The notes: generated by a model from the sequence alone, not told the origin. A DNA stretch of 64,000 bases from Mucilaginibacter conchicola (GCF_003432115.1 NZ_QWDC01000003.1:124001-188000); one strand, 5' to 3'. Positions 53,040-63,100 are shown, counted from the stretch's first letter. A program made the numbers and translations.

Positions 53040-53207
53040 GGTAGCTCCTACGGAGCAAAAGCCCTTCTATCGATTTGATTCTACAAAGCGGTTGTCCCTA
53101 CGGGAACATATTTATCAAGTTTAGTGTAAGATTTTTGGCTTGCCTCGTTAGAGGCTACCGCTTTGTAGAAAAATGAATTTGTTCTCTGTTGCTCCGTGGG
53201 AGCTACC
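53040..53207. repeat. Palindromic repeat, family B copy 2
   Basis: Ends GGTAGCTCCTACGGAGC and GCTCCGTGGGAGCTACC with inner CTACAAAGCGGTTGTCCC / GGCTACCGCTTTGTAG. Same orientation as copy 3 at 53671. Confidence 0.85.
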
Positions 53208-53229
53208 CTGATTTAAATGATATTTTGAA

Positions 53230-53661
53230 ATGTTTGACTCAGAAAATCCTGTAAACAAACTCTGCGCCGAAGGCATGATGCTTGAAGGCGAGGCTAAATC
53301 ACAGGAAGCATTGAAATGCTTTACCCGCGCCTGGGACATTGCCCAAAATGATTTTGAACGCTTTACCGCCGCGCATTATGTAGCCCGCCATCAGGCTGAT
53401 GTATCCGGTAAACTACATTGGGATAAAACCGCGTTGGATCTGGCATTAAGTATCGATACATCAGAAGTAAAAGCGCTCTACCCGTCGTTATATCTAAACG
53501 TAGCCAAATGCCATGAAGATATGGGCGACTTTAAGTTGGCCTTTGAGAATTATTCCACTGCGAAGCAGTACACAGCGTTTCTTCCGCAGGATGGCTATGG
53601 CGATATGATTAAAAAAGGTGTGGATGCTGGAATAACCAGGGTGAGGGGTAATGAGTTTTAG
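53230..53661 (+). CDS. Small TPR-like protein between two repeats
   Basis: A 143-residue soluble helical protein. The helical pairs KSQEALKCFTRAWDIAQNDF and CHEDMGDFKLAFENYSTAK resemble TPR repeats. Such proteins are found in Bacteroidota with no assigned role. The gene is bracketed by family B copies 2 and 3 in direct orientation (22 bp and 9 bp away), which would let the block be deleted by recombination or moved as a unit. Confidence 0.8.
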   Translation: MFDSENPVNKLCAEGMMLEGEAKSQEALKCFTRAWDIAQNDFERFTAAHYVARHQADVSGKLHWDKTALDLALSIDTSEVKALYPSLYLNVAKCHEDMGDFKLAFENYSTAKQYTAFLPQDGYGDMIKKGVDAGITRVRGNEF

Positions 53662-53670
53662 CTGGTTGCG

Positions 53671-53833
53671 GGTAGCTCCTACGGAGCACAAAGTCTCTTC
53701 TTATTCGTCGCTACAAAGCGGTTGTCCCTACGGGACATAATTGTAAGGCGCAATATGAGACTCTTGTTGCCTCGTTAGAGGCTACCGCTTTGTAGAAAAA
53801 AGGTGTGTTCTCTTTTGCTCAGTAGGAGCTACC
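53671..53833. repeat. Palindromic repeat, family B copy 3
   Basis: Ends GGTAGCTCCTACGGAGC and AGTAGGAGCTACC; same orientation as copy 2. It lies 22 bp before the MFS gene end. Confidence 0.85.
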
Positions 53834-53855
53834 CTAAATTGATTTTGAGAGAGCG

Positions 53856-55064
53856 CTATTCTGCTTCCCCACCAGTTGGCGGGGGCTGGGGGGCTCTACT
53901 CCCCAATACTATCCCGATAGCAATAACGCCCCAAAGCAGCATTTGCCAGGTACTCATGTCCCAGCCACCCAGTTTCCATGATAGCAGGCCGAAGTAAGTA
54001 CCTGCCGAGCCACCTATGAAATACATGGTCATGTAGATGGTGTTTAAACGGCTGTGCGAATGCTCGTCCAGGCTGTAAATGCGTGCAAAGTTGGTGATCT
54101 GCGCGGCCTGTACGCCAATGTCTAAGAAGAAGATGGCAATAATAAGCGCCACTATTGAGTAAGGCAATATTTTTATCAATAGCACGCTGGCAATGATCAT
54201 CCCAACGGAAATCAATAGTGAGTGATGCGTATTTCCTTTATCCGCCAACTTGCCAAACCATGGGGCAACCAGTGCGCCGCCAATAGCCACAAAACCGAAT
54301 AAACCAATGGTGCCGGTTGAGTAATTAAGCGGCGCAGCGCTGAGGTGAAAAGTAAGCGTTGTCCAGAATGAGCAGAAGATCCCGAAAGTGAAAAAACCTA
54401 AGAATGCTGCCTGGCGCAATATTTTAAACTGAGGTATTAACGCCAAAGCCGATTTTAACAAGCTACCGTAATTACCTTTAAACTTAGGTGGTACATTAGG
54501 CAAAAAGAATTTAAGCAGTATGGCAACAACAAATACCATCATGGCCGATACGCCGTAAACCCAGCGCCAGCCCAGCCAGTCGGCAATAAGACCGCTGATC
54601 ACACGTGCGCCCAGGATTCCTACCAATATGCCTGCGAAAACCCGGCCTACGGTTTTACCTCGGTTTACGCTGTCCAATGTGGCGGCCATCGGCATTAAAA
54701 TTTGCGCGGATGTGGCTAATAAACCTACCAAAAGGCTTAAAGCATAAACCTGGTATAGCTTGGTAGCAACGCTGAAACCGGTTAACGCTACAATAAGTAA
54801 AGTACTTAACAACAGGATAAGGTTTTTGCGGTTCACCTTATCGCCCAGCGGGATCAAAAAGAACATACCCAACCCGTAACCCAGTTGCGCAAACATTGAT
54901 ACCTTGCCAATTTCGGCACCGGTTGCATGTACCGATTCGCCGATGTCTTTTAGTATAGGTTGGTTGTAATAGATATTTGCAACGGTTACGCCCGCGGCAA
55001 TAGCCATAATGGGGATAACGGCAGGGTGTAGTTTTTCTGTTCCGGTAGTTGTGGTTGTAGTCAT
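53856..55064 (-). CDS. MFS transporter, AraJ/YdeR-like
   Basis: A 402-residue transporter from ATG 55064 (MTTTTTTGTEKLHPAV). The frame is open to 55244 but the extra 60 residues overlap the divergent regulator's promoter. Twelve membrane segments alternate with the loops GDKVNRK (motif A) and GKLADKG. It resembles MFS exporters of the sugar-efflux or drug type. The C-terminal tail after the last helix (GSRAPQPPPTGGEAE) is encoded by a Pro-rich palindromic repeat (about 53866-53905). The stop lies in that repeat. It is divergent, 106 bp, from the response regulator. Confidence 0.9.
   Translation of the reverse strand: MTTTTTTGTEKLHPAVIPIMAIAAGVTVANIYYNQPILKDIGESVHATGAEIGKVSMFAQLGYGLGMFFLIPLGDKVNRKNLILLLSTLLIVALTGFSVATKLYQVYALSLLVGLLATSAQILMPMAATLDSVNRGKTVGRVFAGILVGILGARVISGLIADWLGWRWVYGVSAMMVFVVAILLKFFLPNVPPKFKGNYGSLLKSALALIPQFKILRQAAFLGFFTFGIFCSFWTTLTFHLSAAPLNYSTGTIGLFGFVAIGGALVAPWFGKLADKGNTHHSLLISVGMIIASVLLIKILPYSIVALIIAIFFLDIGVQAAQITNFARIYSLDEHSHSRLNTIYMTMYFIGGSAGTYFGLLSWKLGGWDMSTWQMLLWGVIAIGIVLGSRAPQPPPTGGEAE
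53866..53905. repeat. CCCCxCC-rich repeat supplying the MFS gene's 3' end
   Basis: A C/G-rich tract (CCCCACCAGTTGGCGGGGG then CTGGGGGG) of a type seen again, changed, at 55855-55896. In the minus-strand frame it encodes APQPPPTGG. Confidence 0.5.
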
Positions 55065-55170
55065 TTTGCAGGGCAAACCTAAACAAATGGGTAGTGCTAA
55101 CCAACCTAAGCTAAACTTATGTGCGGCTAACACGTATATTTGTGAGAGTAAACTGACAAAAGCAATCCCT

Positions 55171-55848
55171 ATGGCCAAAATATGTGTAGTTGAAGACGAG
55201 GAAAAAGTATCGTCCTTTATTAAAAAGGGCCTTGCCGAACACAATTACGAAGTAGATATTGCCTCAACCGGCGAAGCTGCCTTTCAACTTTTTGACAGCA
55301 ATGATTATGATCTGGTGATATTGGACGTTATGCTGCCAGATATGACGGGCATCGAGATCTGCCGGCAGTTGCGCATGGATGAACCATCAATGCCGGTGCT
55401 GATGCTGAGCGCTTTGGGTACTATTGATGACAAGGTGAACGGCCTGCACTCGGGTGCTGATGACTACCTGGTAAAACCTTTCCACTTTAATGAGTTGCTG
55501 GCGCGTATTGAGGCTATGCTTCGCCGCCGTAAAACAGCTGATGCAGATAACCATGTGCTTAGCTTTGGCGACCTGCGCCTGAATACATGGGACAAAACTG
55601 CCGAGCGCGACGGCAAACAGATAAACCTTACGGCCAAAGAGTATAGTTTGCTGGAGCTATTTATCAAGAACCCCAACAAACTCCTCTCGCGCGAGCATAT
55701 CATGGAGCGTGTGTGGGGTATTAATTTTGATACCGGCACCAACATGGTTGATGTATATGTGAATTACCTGCGCAATAAGATCCAGAAAGGTTTTGATAAA
55801 AAGCTGATCCATACCGTAATAGGGATGGGGTATATTTTGAAGGATTAA
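55171..55848 (+). CDS. OmpR-type response regulator (CusR/QseB-like)
   Basis: A 225-residue regulator from ATG 55171 (MAKICVVEDEEKVSS). The frame is open from 55009, but that part lies inside the MFS gene on the other strand. Residues 1-120: receiver with phospho-Asp52 (LVILDVMLPD) and Lys in VKPFHF. Residues about 130-225: winged-helix trans_reg_C domain (NLTAKEYSLLELFIKNPNK, REHIMERVWGINFDTGTNMV, YLRNKI). It probably regulates the adjacent efflux operon through the 11-bp-spaced repeats at 57490-57528. Its partner kinase lies downstream at 56058. Confidence 0.94.
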   Translation: MAKICVVEDEEKVSSFIKKGLAEHNYEVDIASTGEAAFQLFDSNDYDLVILDVMLPDMTGIEICRQLRMDEPSMPVLMLSALGTIDDKVNGLHSGADDYLVKPFHFNELLARIEAMLRRRKTADADNHVLSFGDLRLNTWDKTAERDGKQINLTAKEYSLLELFIKNPNKLLSREHIMERVWGINFDTGTNMVDVYVNYLRNKIQKGFDKKLIHTVIGMGYILKD

Positions 55849-55854
55849 GCGGAG

Positions 55855-55896
55855 AAGGCCTCTCCCCAAACCCCTCTTCGAGGGAGAGGGGCTTTA
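55855..55896. repeat. CTCTCCCC-type palindrome
   Basis: GCCTCTCCCC ... GAGAGGGGCT forms a stem after the regulator stop. It could also act as a terminator, but the T-run is weak. Confidence 0.5.
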
Positions 55897-55910
55897 AGAC
55901 AGTAAGTGTT

Positions 55911-56003
55911 TGTCATTTCGAACGAGCGACAGCAAGGAGAAATCTTCTACGCCGTAAGTATCACTTGAAGAAGATTTCTCCTCGTACCTCGTTCGAAATG
56001 ACA
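55911..56003. repeat. Palindromic repeat, family A, copy 9
   Basis: TGTCATTTCGAACGAGC at the left and GAGGTACGAGGAG...CGTTCGAAATGACA-type right end; it lies between the regulator and kinase genes of one two-component system, which otherwise would be adjacent. Confidence 0.85.
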
Positions 56004-56057
56004 ACGTGTTAAAGCAATCCAGCAATAAAACAATCCAACAAGTCAACAATCAAAAAC

Positions 56058-57434
56058 GTGAAAATAAAAACCCGTTTATCGCTCAATTTTACACTGCTCA
56101 GTTCGGGTGCGCTGCTGCTGGTGCTGGTTGCGCTGTATATTGCGGTGTACTCATTTTTTGTGGCCGATTTTTATAACCGCCTTGGCGATCGCACTAACCT
56201 GGCATCGCAGGTGTATCTGAAGGCTGATGAGCTGGCTGCCGACTCGATGATCCAAATACAGGAAGAGTATTTGGAGAAACTACCCGATGAGGTGATAAGG
56301 GTATACGATAAAGATAATATGTCGGCCTTTAAGGTGAACCATAATATTTACTGGAATAAGAATATTATAGAACAGGTGCGCCGCGATGGTATGCTGGAGT
56401 ACCAGGAAGGTAACCGAAAGGTGGTAGGTAAGTTTTTTCATGATAACCAGGGCGATTTTGTGATACTGGCATCGGCGGTTGATCATAATACCCCCAGGCG
56501 CATGATGGTGCTGGGTAAAATAGCAGGAACCTTGTTTGTTGTTTTTGGGGTGCTGCTTTTTTTTGTGGGGCGATGGTTTGCCCAGCGGGCGCTATCGCCG
56601 GTTGATAGTATAGTTGAGCAGATACGGCGTATACGATCAAGCAACCTGCACATGCGGGTAAACCAGGTAAAAAACAAGGATGAGATTGCCGAATTGATAG
56701 ACAATTTTAACCGCCTTTTAGAGCACCTGCAAAACGCTTTTGAATTGCAGCAAACCTTTGTGGCCAATGCATCGCATGAGTTGCGCACGCCGCTTACCAG
56801 TATAATGGGAGAGGTAGAAGTGGCTTTAGAGAAAGACCGCGAACCAAAAGAATATCAACGCATTTTATCATCCATTGTAAATGACGGCGCACGCCTGCAG
56901 GAAACTATTACCAGTTTAATGGAGCTGGCCCAGGTTGATCTGAACTACACCCGTGCAAAGCTATCGCCGGTTAGGGTTGATGAACTGATATGGGAGCTTG
57001 ATGAGCAATGGGCTACCCGCAAAGGCCCTGGTAAGCTACGCATCCAATTGGCCAATCTGCCCGATGATGAGGAACTGCTTACCATACCCGCCAATAAGCA
57101 GATGCTCTACATCGCCCTCAATAATTTGATAGATAACGCCTTTAAATACTCCGATTCCAAACCCGTTAAACTTGCTTTTGAAGCCGGTGAAAGTGGTATC
57201 CGGATAGCAGTTACCGATGAGGGGCCGGGTATTAGCAGAGAGAATATTGAGCGGATCTTTCAGCCATTTGTGCGGGTAAATGTCGATAAAGCTGTAAGCG
57301 GCAGCGGCATAGGTTTGTACATCACCAGTAAGATCATCGAGCTGTTTAACGGCACTATCCGTGTAGAATCTGACGGTGTGGTGGGTAGTACTTTTGTGGT
57401 GGAGTTTTTAAAAGAGGCAAAAGAGCCTTTTTGA
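56058..57434 (+). CDS. HAMP sensor histidine kinase
   Basis: A 458-residue membrane kinase that begins at GTG 56058. TM1 is LNFTLLSSGALLLVLVALYI (about 9-28), the periplasmic sensor covers about 35-150, TM2 is LFVVFGVLLFFVGRWFA (about 160-178), followed by HAMP, then HisKA (FVANASHELRTPLTSIMGEV, phospho-His near residue 239) and HATPase (NNLIDNAFKYSD, DEGPGI, SGSGIGLYI). It is partnered with the OmpR-type regulator upstream, with a family A repeat between them. The CusS-like domain order and the downstream CzcCBA genes suggest sensing of a metal in the periplasm; the sensor sequence itself does not show a metal-binding motif. Confidence 0.93.
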   Translation: MKIKTRLSLNFTLLSSGALLLVLVALYIAVYSFFVADFYNRLGDRTNLASQVYLKADELAADSMIQIQEEYLEKLPDEVIRVYDKDNMSAFKVNHNIYWNKNIIEQVRRDGMLEYQEGNRKVVGKFFHDNQGDFVILASAVDHNTPRRMMVLGKIAGTLFVVFGVLLFFVGRWFAQRALSPVDSIVEQIRRIRSSNLHMRVNQVKNKDEIAELIDNFNRLLEHLQNAFELQQTFVANASHELRTPLTSIMGEVEVALEKDREPKEYQRILSSIVNDGARLQETITSLMELAQVDLNYTRAKLSPVRVDELIWELDEQWATRKGPGKLRIQLANLPDDEELLTIPANKQMLYIALNNLIDNAFKYSDSKPVKLAFEAGESGIRIAVTDEGPGISRENIERIFQPFVRVNVDKAVSGSGIGLYITSKIIELFNGTIRVESDGVVGSTFVVEFLKEAKEPF

Positions 57435-57489
57435 CAGTAGCCCGCCTTCTGCTCATTCTTAAAATTTCCCAAATTCGGGTTCAGACAAC

Positions 57490-57528
57490 TCTAATTACTT
57501 TCTAATGCACGTTTAATGCTGCTCTAAT
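57490..57528 (+). promoter_or_regulatory. Four 11-bp-spaced direct repeats (OmpR-type site)
   Basis: CTAAT occurs at 57491, 57502 and 57524, with TTAAT at 57513, so four copies are spaced exactly 11 bp apart, all on one strand. Tandem 11-bp half-sites are typical of OmpR/PhoB-class regulators. The array lies in the 133-bp gap between the kinase and the efflux operon, ending 40 bp before the TolC-type start. Confidence 0.6.
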
Positions 57529-57567
57529 ACAGCTGAGATAGATTTGTTTCATCAAACAATCGCAAAA

Positions 57568-58839
57568 ATGGTACTCAGATATTTAAGAATATCCGCTATT
57601 GCATTCTCCGCTGTTTTTATTGGCCAGCGGGCATCGGCACAAACCGATACGCTTCGTATCAACTTTCAGGATGCCGAGAAACTCTTCCTCACCAACAACC
57701 TGCAGCTTATTGCGCAGAAGTATAATGTTGATGCATCGCAGGCCCTTATCAAACAGGCAAAACTTTGGGATAACCCTGTACTAAGCACCGACCAGAACAT
57801 TACCGATGCCAGCAAGAAGTTTTTTAACCACCGCAACGGCGACGGGCAAATAATGGTTCAGCTTAGCCAGGTTTTTACTACTGCCGGCAAGCGTGGCAAA
57901 CAGGTACAAATAGCACAAGATGGTGCGCAGATCCAGCAGGCCCAGTTTAATGATCTGATGCGTAACCTGCGCTATAACCTGCTGCTTGATTTTACGCAGG
58001 TAAACAACCTGATAGAGCAACGGAAGGTTTACCAAACCGAGATCAACTCGGCCACGGCAATGGTTAACGCTATTGATAAATCATACCAGAACGGTAATAA
58101 CTCACTTAAAGATCTTATCCGTTTAAAAGCCCTTTTATTTGGCTTGCAAAACGATCTTGTTGAAATAGACCGCCAGATAAATGATCTGCAGGCCGAACTG
58201 AAAACTCTGCTGGTAACCGATCCCGCTAAATTTATTTCTCCGCAGATAACGTTTAACAATACGCAGGCATCCTTAGATGTAAATGCGCTGATAGAGCAGG
58301 CCAAAGCCAACCGTGGCGATTATCTGGCTAATGTTTATCAGTTAAACCAAAACCAGCACAACCTTGCTTTGCAAAAAGCCATAGCTGTGCCCGATGTTAC
58401 AATAGGTAGCACGTTTGACCAAAACAGTAGTTACGCACGCAATTATGTTGGTTTAGAGATAAGCCTGCCACTGCCTTTATGGAACCGTAACCAGGGCAAT
58501 ATCAAAAGCGCTAAACTTACTGCCCAAAGCCAGGAGTACACGGTTAAAAATGCCGAACTGCAACTGAATAACGATGTGCACTCGGCAGTAACGCAGTACG
58601 GTTTAAGCCAGCAATTGCTGAGTAAACAGGAAACGGATTTTTACGACAAGTACGATCAGCTTTACCGCGGCATGGCCAAAGCTTTTCAGATGAAGCAGAT
58701 AAGCCTGCAGGAGTTTGTGGACTTCTTTGATTCGTACCGCGATACCAAGGTAAAGATACTGGCCCAGCAACTTAACCTGCAAAAGGCAATTGCCGACCTG
58801 AACTTTGCAGTAGGTACAACGGTGGTAACGCCACTTTAA
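57568..58839 (+). CDS. TolC-family outer-membrane efflux protein (CzcC-like)
   Basis: A 423-residue protein from ATG 57568; an upstream TTG (57544) would add 8 residues. The signal peptide (AIAFSAVFIGQRASAQ) is followed by paired long helices with the OEP repeat pattern (QLSQVFTTAGKRGKQVQIAQ, LEISLPLPLWNRNQGNIKSA). Acts as the outer-membrane channel of the downstream adaptor and RND pump. The missing usual terminal aromatic is unremarkable. First gene of the efflux operon. Confidence 0.93.
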   Translation: MVLRYLRISAIAFSAVFIGQRASAQTDTLRINFQDAEKLFLTNNLQLIAQKYNVDASQALIKQAKLWDNPVLSTDQNITDASKKFFNHRNGDGQIMVQLSQVFTTAGKRGKQVQIAQDGAQIQQAQFNDLMRNLRYNLLLDFTQVNNLIEQRKVYQTEINSATAMVNAIDKSYQNGNNSLKDLIRLKALLFGLQNDLVEIDRQINDLQAELKTLLVTDPAKFISPQITFNNTQASLDVNALIEQAKANRGDYLANVYQLNQNQHNLALQKAIAVPDVTIGSTFDQNSSYARNYVGLEISLPLPLWNRNQGNIKSAKLTAQSQEYTVKNAELQLNNDVHSAVTQYGLSQQLLSKQETDFYDKYDQLYRGMAKAFQMKQISLQEFVDFFDSYRDTKVKILAQQLNLQKAIADLNFAVGTTVVTPL

Positions 58840-58870
58840 GTCAAAAGTCAAAATTAAAAAGTCAAAAGAC
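58838..58870. repeat. Simple AT-rich tract, family D copy 3
   Basis: AAGTCAAAAGTCAAAATT then AAAAAGTCAAAAGAC; it begins within the TolC-type stop codon and resembles the complement of 46855-46886. Confidence 0.6.
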
Positions 58871-58950
58871 AGGCCAATCAACAATAAAACAAAAGAGCAA
58901 TACAACAATAAGCTCAGTTCAAACAATAACACTACTTCCCTAATACATAC

Positions 58951-60045
58951 ATGAAAAAGCAATTCATATACATAGGCCTCGCGTTATTGGGCCTTACCGC
59001 CTGCCAGGAAAAGAAAACCGGCACCATGGAAACCAAACAGGTTTGCATAAGCGATTCGCTGGCTAAAATGGTTGAGATAGATACGGCTAAAAGCACGCCG
59101 ATGGCCGATGAGCTTACTCTCTCGGGCGAGGTATCGTTTGATGAGAATAAGGTAGTAAAGGTATTCCCGATAACCAGCGGGCAGGTAATGGAAGTGAAGG
59201 TATCATTAGGCGATAAAGTAGTAAAAGGCCAAACGCTTGCCGTTTTGCGTAGTGCGGATGTTGCCGGTAACTACACCGATCTCTCAGCAACAAAGTCAGA
59301 CCTATCCATAGCAAAACGCCAGCTTGACCAGGCAGATTACTTATACAAGAATGGCATCTCAAGCGAGCGCGATTATACAGAAGCTAAAGAAAACTACAAT
59401 AAAGCCGTTGCAGCCAACAGCAAGGTTAAACAGCAGATAGCCATTAATGGCGGCGGTAATACCAATGCAAGCGGTACCATGATCATTACGGCGCCGGGTA
59501 GTGGTTATGTGGTTGAGAAAAACATCTCGGCAGGTAACTTTATCCGCCCGGATAACAGCAATAGCCTGTTCACTATATCTGATATGAAAGATGTATGGAT
59601 ATGGGCCAACGTTTTTGAAACTGATATAGCCAAAGTTAAAAAGGGTTACGATGCCAAAATAACCACGCTGGCTTACCCCGATAAAGTATTTAAAGGCAAA
59701 ATAGACGAAGTAAGCTCGGTGCTCGACCCTGATAATAAGGTGATGAAAGTGCGTATAGCATTAAACAACCAGGACCTGCTTCTTAAACCCGAAATGTTTA
59801 CCAACGTAGTGGTTACTAACAAAGAAGCAACGGCATCGGTAGCCGTTCCGGCATCTGCTGTAATATTTGATAACAGCAGGTTCTTTGTGGTGATCTATAA
59901 CAGTAAGTGCGACCTGCAGGTGCGTGCCGTAACTATCATTAAAACCATTGATAATACCACCTACGTATCATCGGGCCTTAAGCCGGGCGATAAGGTAATA
60001 TCTAAGAGCCAATTGCTGCTTTATAACGCATTGACGCAGGAATAG
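58951..60045 (+). CDS. RND efflux periplasmic adaptor (CusB/CzcB-like)
   Basis: A 364-residue lipoprotein adaptor (lipobox LTAC in LLGLTACQEKK). It has the membrane-fusion domains in order: a beta-barrel start (TLSGEVSFDENKVVKVFPI), lipoyl half-motif (GQVMEVKVSLGDKVVKGQTL), an alpha-hairpin (LSIAKRQLDQADYLYKNGIS), lipoyl return (ITAPGSGYVVEKNISAGNFI) and the barrel (VFETDIAKVKKGYDAKI). No N-terminal Met/His-rich metal-binding stretch is present, unlike E. coli CusB. It links the pump to the TolC-type channel. Middle gene of the operon. Confidence 0.93.
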   Translation: MKKQFIYIGLALLGLTACQEKKTGTMETKQVCISDSLAKMVEIDTAKSTPMADELTLSGEVSFDENKVVKVFPITSGQVMEVKVSLGDKVVKGQTLAVLRSADVAGNYTDLSATKSDLSIAKRQLDQADYLYKNGISSERDYTEAKENYNKAVAANSKVKQQIAINGGGNTNASGTMIITAPGSGYVVEKNISAGNFIRPDNSNSLFTISDMKDVWIWANVFETDIAKVKKGYDAKITTLAYPDKVFKGKIDEVSSVLDPDNKVMKVRIALNNQDLLLKPEMFTNVVVTNKEATASVAVPASAVIFDNSRFFVVIYNSKCDLQVRAVTIIKTIDNTTYVSSGLKPGDKVISKSQLLLYNALTQE

Positions 60046-60048
60046 ATT

Positions 60049-60181
60049 CAAGAGACAAGAATCAAGAGTCAAGACAGAAGAAGTTTAGGTAAATAAAAAT
60101 ATTAAAGAATAGAGTCAAGATATAAGAATTAAGATACAGTACAATTGATGTCTTGATTCTTGTCTCTTGACTCCTGATTCT
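60049..60181. repeat. AT-rich simple inverted repeat, family D copy 4
   Basis: AGAGACAAGAATCAAGAGTC on one side is answered by GACTCTTGATTCTTGTCTCT-type sequence (around 60149-60175) on the other, forming a long imperfect hairpin between the adaptor and pump genes. Confidence 0.75.
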
Positions 60182-60188
60182 CTGCAAA

Positions 60189-63100
60189 ATGAATAAGCTA
60201 ATTAAAAATATCATATACTTTTCGCTCAGGAACCGGGCGATGGTGTTCTTTATGACTGCTGTGCTGGCTGTATTGGGCGTCTGGAGCTACTTGAATACCC
60301 CTATAGAGACGTTTCCGGACGTTACCAATACGCAAATTATCATCATAGCCCAGTGGCCCGGCCGCAGCGCCGAAGAGGTAGAAAAAATGGTGACCATACC
60401 AATGGAAACCGTTTTAAACTCGGTACAAAAGAAAGCAAACCTGCGTACCACTTCATCATTCGGCCTTTCATACGTGCGTATCATTTTTGATGATGATGTA
60501 GATGATGCCTTTGCCCGCCAGCAGGTAATGAGCCGCATTATGAATGCGGAACTGCCCGATGGTGTAAAGCCCGAAATTGAGCCACCTTATGGCCCAACCG
60601 GCGAGATCTATCGTTATACCTTGAAAAGCAAAACAGCATCCCTGCACGAGCTTACTGCCATACAGGATTGGGTATTAGACCGCCAGTTTAAAGCCATCCC
60701 CGGCGTTGCCGATGTGAACAGCTTTGGTGGCGAAGAAAAAACTTACGAGGTAGCAGTGAACCCGGCTTTGCTGCGCAAATATGAATTAACCTCGCTTGAT
60801 ATTTACAACGCGGTTAACCGCAGCAACATCAATGTAGGTGGTGATGTGATAGAGAAAAATAACCAGGCCTTTGTGGTACGTGGTATAGGTTTGATCAATA
60901 ACATTCCCGAGATAGAGAACATCATTGTTAAGAACGTAAACAACGTGCCTATCCTGGTAAAAAATGTTGCCGATGTTCAGGAAAGTGGTTTGCCGCGTTT
61001 AGGCCAGGTGGGGCGCGATAAGAATAACGACGTACTTGAAGGTATTGTGGTAATGCGCAAAGGCGAAAACCCTGCCGATGTTTTGAAACGCATCCGTGCC
61101 AAGGTGGTTGAGCTTAATGATAACGTGCTGCCAAAAGGCGTTAAGATAGATACGTTTTATGACCGTACCACGCTGATGGATTTTTGTACCGAAACGGTTA
61201 TTCATAACCTGCTGGAAGGTATAGTACTGGTAACCGTTATCGTATTCCTGTTTATGGCCGACTGGCGCACAACGCTTACCGTGGCCATCATTATCCCGCT
61301 GGCCTTGCTGTTTGCCTTTATGTGTATGCGCATTAAGGGCATGACGGCCAACCTGCTATCAATGGGGGCGGTAGATTTTGGTATCATCATAGATGGTGCC
61401 GTGGTGATGGTTGAAGGGATATTTGTGGCGCTGGATCATCGTGCGAAGGAGCTGGGTATGGAGAAATTTAACAAGATAGCCAAGCTGGGCCTGTTCAAAA
61501 ACGTAGGTGCTGAGATGGGTAAAGCTATCTTCTTCTCTAAACTCATCATCATCACCTGTCTGATCCCGATCTTCGCATTCCAGAAGGTAGAAGGTAAAAT
61601 GTTCTCGCCTTTAGCTTACACGCTTGCGTTTGCCTTGTTAGGTGCTTTGATCTTTACACTTACGCTGGTGCCGGCGCTATCAAGCATATTGCTCAGGAAA
61701 AACGTAAAAGAGAAACATAACCCGGTAGTACTCTTCTTTGAGAACGGCATCCGCAAAATGTTCACCTTCACTTATAAAAACCAAAAACTGAGTTTGATAT
61801 GCGCTACCGCCTTTATGGCGCTAACCTTTGTATCGGCCAAGTTTTTAGGTACAGAGTTCTTGCCTCAGTTAAATGAGGGTGCACTTTGGGTTACCGCACA
61901 ACTGCCAATGAGCACCTCGCTTGAGGCATCTGTTGATTTGACCAATAAGATGAGGGATATTTTGGGCTCGTTCCCCGAGGTAAAGCAAACCATGTCGCAG
62001 GTGGGCCGTACCAATGACGGTACCGACCCTAAAGGTTTCTTTAACGTGCAAATACAGGTTGACCTGCTGCCTAAGAAACAATGGAAACGCAACATTACCC
62101 AGGAAGAGCTGATATCAGAAATGGATAAAAAGCTGAGCCAGTTCCCGGGTATTGTATTCAACTACTCGCAGCCTATTATCGATAACGTGGCCGAGGCTGT
62201 TGCCGGTGTGCCTGCATCAATGGCGGTAAAAATATTTGGTCCCGACTTTGAAACCCTGGATCAGAAAGCCAACCAGGTAATGGCTACATTGAAACAGATA
62301 AAAGGTGTTGAAGACCTGGGCGTACTACGTAATTTGGGGCAGCCGGAGTTTAGGATAGAGCTGGATCAGCAGAAAATGGCCCGCTACGGTGTTGCTACTG
62401 CCGATGCAAACTCGGTGATTGAAATGGCGATTGGCGGTAAAGCTGCTACCCAGCTTTACGAGGGCGAGCGCAAGTTTGATATCCGTATCCGCTACCAGAA
62501 ACAATATCGCGATACCGAGGAAAAAATTGAAGGCCTGATGGTGCCTACCATGAACGGTTCAAAGATCTCTATCAAAGAGATCTCAACTATAAAACAACTC
62601 ACCGGTCCGGCGTTTATCTACAGGGATAATAACACGCGCTACATAGCAGTCAAATTTAGTGTGCGTGGCCGCGACCTGGGGAGTACCATAGCCGAAGCCC
62701 AACAGAAAGTTGGCAAAGCCGTTAAATTAGATAAAGGCTATACTTTTACCTGGAACGGCGAGTTTGAGAACCAGATACGTGCATCGAACACACTATCGCA
62801 TGTAGTGCCTATCTGTTTACTGGTTATCTTCCTTATCCTGTACATGACTTTTGGTAACGCTAAAGACGCTATTCTGGTTATCCTTAACGTGCCATTTGCA
62901 CTGATAGGCGGTATATTGGCGCTGCACATTACGCAGATCAACTTCAGTATATCTGCAGGCATTGGTTTCATAGCCTTGTTTGGTGTGTGTATCCAAAATG
63001 GTGTGATCCTTATCTCGGTGTTCCGTAAGAACCTGGAAGACAAGATGCCGCTTAACGAAGCGATAATGGAAGGCGTTATATCGCGCGTTCGCCCTGTGGT

